Assembly (NCBI GenBank): GCA_020860865.1 | Contig: JAJBTL010000012.1 | Span: forward strand, 1 to 7,130 | DNA: 7,130 nucleotides | DNA from: Planctomycetota bacterium | GTDB taxonomy: Bacteria; Planctomycetota; SZUA-567 | Direction: 5' to 3' | Shown here: positions 5,255 through 7,130 of the stretch, in pieces | How positions within the stretch are numbered: position 1 is the stretch's first letter | Layout: every line of letters starts with the position of its first letter | Made by a program: the position numbers and the translations under genes | Notes under the pieces: model-generated | Told to the model about the DNA's origin: nothing | Seen by the model: the letters and a program-made list of their open reading frames with translations, nothing else | Databases searched by the model: none

Positions 5255-6985
5255 ATGCCTTTCTCACGCTTGCTGGCCAGCGCCGCCTTGTTGACATTCT
5301 GCCTCGCCACCGTCGCCGGTTGCCTGCCTTCGGACGAGCAAATCGCCGCCGAGACCCTGGCCATGCGCCAGCACGCCTACACCGAGTGGAAGACGGCCCG
5401 CGAACGCGGCGACGAACAGACGGCCCGCCTGAACGGCCCCCTCAGTCTGGACGACGCCATTCGCCTCGCCCTGCAATACAATAAGGAACTGCTGTCTGTC
5501 ATGCAGAACCGGGAAATCACCGCCGGGCAGCGCATGGCCGCCTATCGGGTCATTTTGCCGAGTTTGAGTGTGGATGCCAGCACCTCGGTTTCGGAGGGGC
5601 GCGGCGGCGGTCTATTCGATAATTACAGTTATGGCCTGTCTGTTTCACAGCCCATTGCCCAGGGTGTCTCCTATCCGGCCCAGCTCCGCCAAGCCCGGCT
5701 TGAGACCGCCCTGACGGATGAGCGAATTCGTGCCCAGGTCCAGACACTTATCCAAACCACCGCCACCTATTATTATGATGTCCTCCTTGCCCAGCATATG
5801 GTCAATACCCAACGGGAAGGCCTGGTCTCGGCCGAAGCGCAGCTCCGGATGGTGACGGAACGCCGGCGCCAGGAAACGGCGACGGATTACGACGTTCTTC
5901 GGGCACAGGTCGACGTCGCCACCTATCGGGCCAGGATGATTCAGGCTCAGAACGATATCGACTCGGGCCGCGTTAACCTGCTTAAGGTAATGGGAGTGTC
6001 GCAGGATTCCGAAATTACCTTCTCGGACAAGCTGGAATTCCTGCCGATGCGGCCGGTGTTTGAACGGGCCGTCCAGATCGCCAGCGCCAACCGGGCCGAT
6101 CTCCGCATTGCCGAGTTGACCGCCCGCTCCGAACACGAAGCGGTTCGGATAGCCCAGAGCCAGTTCTTCCCCATTCTCGCCGCCTCAGCCGGTAATTCCG
6201 CTATCGGCCGCCGGGTTTCCGGCAACCGTCCGAACCGGGGTGACTGGTCGGCCGGGCTGAATATGTCGTGGGATCTTGGCATCGACCTGTGGGGCAACCT
6301 CCGGTCGCGCCGGGCCGAGGAAATCCAGAGCCAGATCAACCTTCTTGACGTTCAGGAAACGACAGTTCAGGAAATCCGCCTCCAGATGTACAACCTGGTC
6401 AATTCGGAGGAAATGGTCAAGGCGCTCGAGGTCAACCAGGACGCCGCTTCGGAAGCGCTCCGCCTTGTCCTCGTCGGCTACCAGGCCGGTGTCAGGACCG
6501 AGGTTGATGTCACGGACGCCCGCCGCGCTCTTACGGAAGTCCAGGGTGACTACTATACCGCTCTTTACAACCACACCCGGAACCGGCTGGATCTGCAGGT
6601 GGCGATGGGCATTCTCGGCCCGGCGTTGGTGTCGGACTGCGACTTGCTGGCGCCGACTGTGCCGATTGCCAACATAGAAGAATTCGCCGCCACCGACTAT
6701 ACGCCGAACCCGATATCCCTGCCGGGCGACGCCACCGGTACGCCGGGCGTTAACCGGAGCGGCAGGGGCACAGGCACTGTCAACAACCGTGGCGGCGACG
6801 CCACCACGCCGGGCGATACCCCGACCAGCAGCCGCGCTCCGTCTCGCACCAGCCGGTCGTCAACGACTGTCAGCCAGGCCGACACGACCGTGCCGTCGGC
6901 GGTACGGGCGAGCGAATTGAATTCCGGCCGCCGCGACAACCGGCGGACGCAGACCGCTTCGGCCCGGCGCTCATCGCAAAAATAG
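5255..6985 (+). CDS. TolC-family outer-membrane efflux lipoprotein with a low-complexity tail
   Basis: The 576-residue protein starts with a lipoprotein signal peptide: Arg5, a hydrophobic run at 6-21 and lipobox VAGC with Cys23. Two outer-membrane-efflux repeats follow, one beginning LSLDDAIRLALQYN (63-76) and one around RPVFERAVQIASANRADLR (266-284). Each has an amphipathic helix leading to a P-x-L strand (ILPSLSVDAS, 100-109; FFPILAASAG, 304-313) and long coiled helices (141-240, 350-450). TolC-like proteins form trimeric outer-membrane channels that serve RND, ABC or type I secretion pumps. The family repeats end near 455. Residues about 480-576 are rich in Gly, Thr, Ser, Pro and Arg, an unusual basic tail. 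The ATG start has AGAGGA six bases upstream. No pump or adaptor gene is adjacent, so substrate and partner are unknown. Confidence 0.9.
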   Translation: MPFSRLLASAALLTFCLATVAGCLPSDEQIAAETLAMRQHAYTEWKTARERGDEQTARLNGPLSLDDAIRLALQYNKELLSVMQNREITAGQRMAAYRVILPSLSVDASTSVSEGRGGGLFDNYSYGLSVSQPIAQGVSYPAQLRQARLETALTDERIRAQVQTLIQTTATYYYDVLLAQHMVNTQREGLVSAEAQLRMVTERRRQETATDYDVLRAQVDVATYRARMIQAQNDIDSGRVNLLKVMGVSQDSEITFSDKLEFLPMRPVFERAVQIASANRADLRIAELTARSEHEAVRIAQSQFFPILAASAGNSAIGRRVSGNRPNRGDWSAGLNMSWDLGIDLWGNLRSRRAEEIQSQINLLDVQETTVQEIRLQMYNLVNSEEMVKALEVNQDAASEALRLVLVGYQAGVRTEVDVTDARRALTEVQGDYYTALYNHTRNRLDLQVAMGILGPALVSDCDLLAPTVPIANIEEFAATDYTPNPISLPGDATGTPGVNRSGRGTGTVNNRGGDATTPGDTPTSSRAPSRTSRSSTTVSQADTTVPSAVRASELNSGRRDNRRTQTASARRSSQK

Positions 6986-7047
6986 CGGGTGGGTGATCGT
7001 GGTGGTATTATAGCAGTTAATTTAAATGGTCTTTTCTCCATATATCA

Positions 7048-7082
7048 ACCCGGACGCCAGGCTGTCGTCCGGGTGTTGTTTG
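7048..7082 (+). terminator. intrinsic terminator after the TolC-family gene
   Basis: ACCCGGACG (7048-7056) pairs perfectly with CGTCCGGGT (7066-7074) across a nine-base loop and is followed by the U-rich tail TGTTGTTTGT. It lies about 60 bases beyond the stop codon. With the gene's own promoters upstream, this suggests the TolC-family gene is transcribed alone. Confidence 0.7.
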
Positions 7083-7086
7083 TCGT

Positions 7087-7113
7087 GAGGGATAGAAGCC
7101 GTTCTATAACCTC
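7087..7113. repeat. short inverted repeat at the right edge
   Basis: ATAGAA (7092-7097) and TTCTAT (7102-7107) flank the tetraloop GCCG, and GAGG (7087-7090) and CCTC (7110-7113) pair outside a small internal loop. It could be a regulatory stem or an operator of a gene beyond the window. No T-run follows within the visible bases, so it is not called a terminator. Confidence 0.35.
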
Positions 7114-7130
7114 GTCTCGCCGCCGTATAC

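Noticed and set aside
1..7130. CRISPR arrays, insertion-sequence ends and rRNA genes
   Set aside because: No regularly spaced repeats, transposase motifs, paired terminal repeats or rRNA signatures were seen anywhere in the window.

Overview
The window looks like a bacterial chromosome with the worn end of an integrated element at its left side. Coding DNA is GC-rich, ribosome-binding sites are purine-rich and intrinsic terminators are clear. The organism is probably a planctomycete or a close PVC-group relative. That rests on three things judged from memory, without a search: the style of the UvrA protein, a lipoprotein-type TolC homologue, and an integrase-type C-terminal tail of a kind I associate with planctomycetes. 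It is an inference, not a proof.

Left region (1 to about 780) has no intact gene and is more AT-rich than the genes to its right. At the edge, on the minus strand, is the first 39 codons of a HigB-type toxin, with a near-consensus sigma70 promoter; its partner HigA would lie outside the window. Next come two TGTGGGTA repeats, a hairpin, and the decayed C-terminus of a probable integrase-associated protein. Last is the 3' half of a tRNA-Tyr(GTA) gene without its 5' half, followed directly by an intrinsic terminator. The simplest reading is an element that inserted in tRNA-Tyr by crossover near the anticodon loop. The fragment is then one attachment-site end, and the toxin-antitoxin module and integrase remnant are element cargo.

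Middle region (about 1000 to 4925) is a minus-strand pair: uvrA, the damage-recognition ATPase of nucleotide excision repair, followed by a metallo-beta-lactamase-fold hydrolase. The hydrolase probably has its own promoter in the 85-base gap as well as read-through from uvrA, and ends at a strong minus-strand terminator.

Right region (about 4926 to 7130) holds the divergent promoters of uvrA and of a plus-strand TolC-family outer-membrane efflux lipoprotein. The latter ends in an unusual low-complexity tail of about 100 residues and is followed by an intrinsic terminator. No inner-membrane pump or periplasmic adaptor gene is visible beside it. I see no link in function between the repair, hydrolase and efflux genes. 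No wholly new system is evident; the most notable signal is the tRNA-Tyr junction with its toxin and integrase debris.
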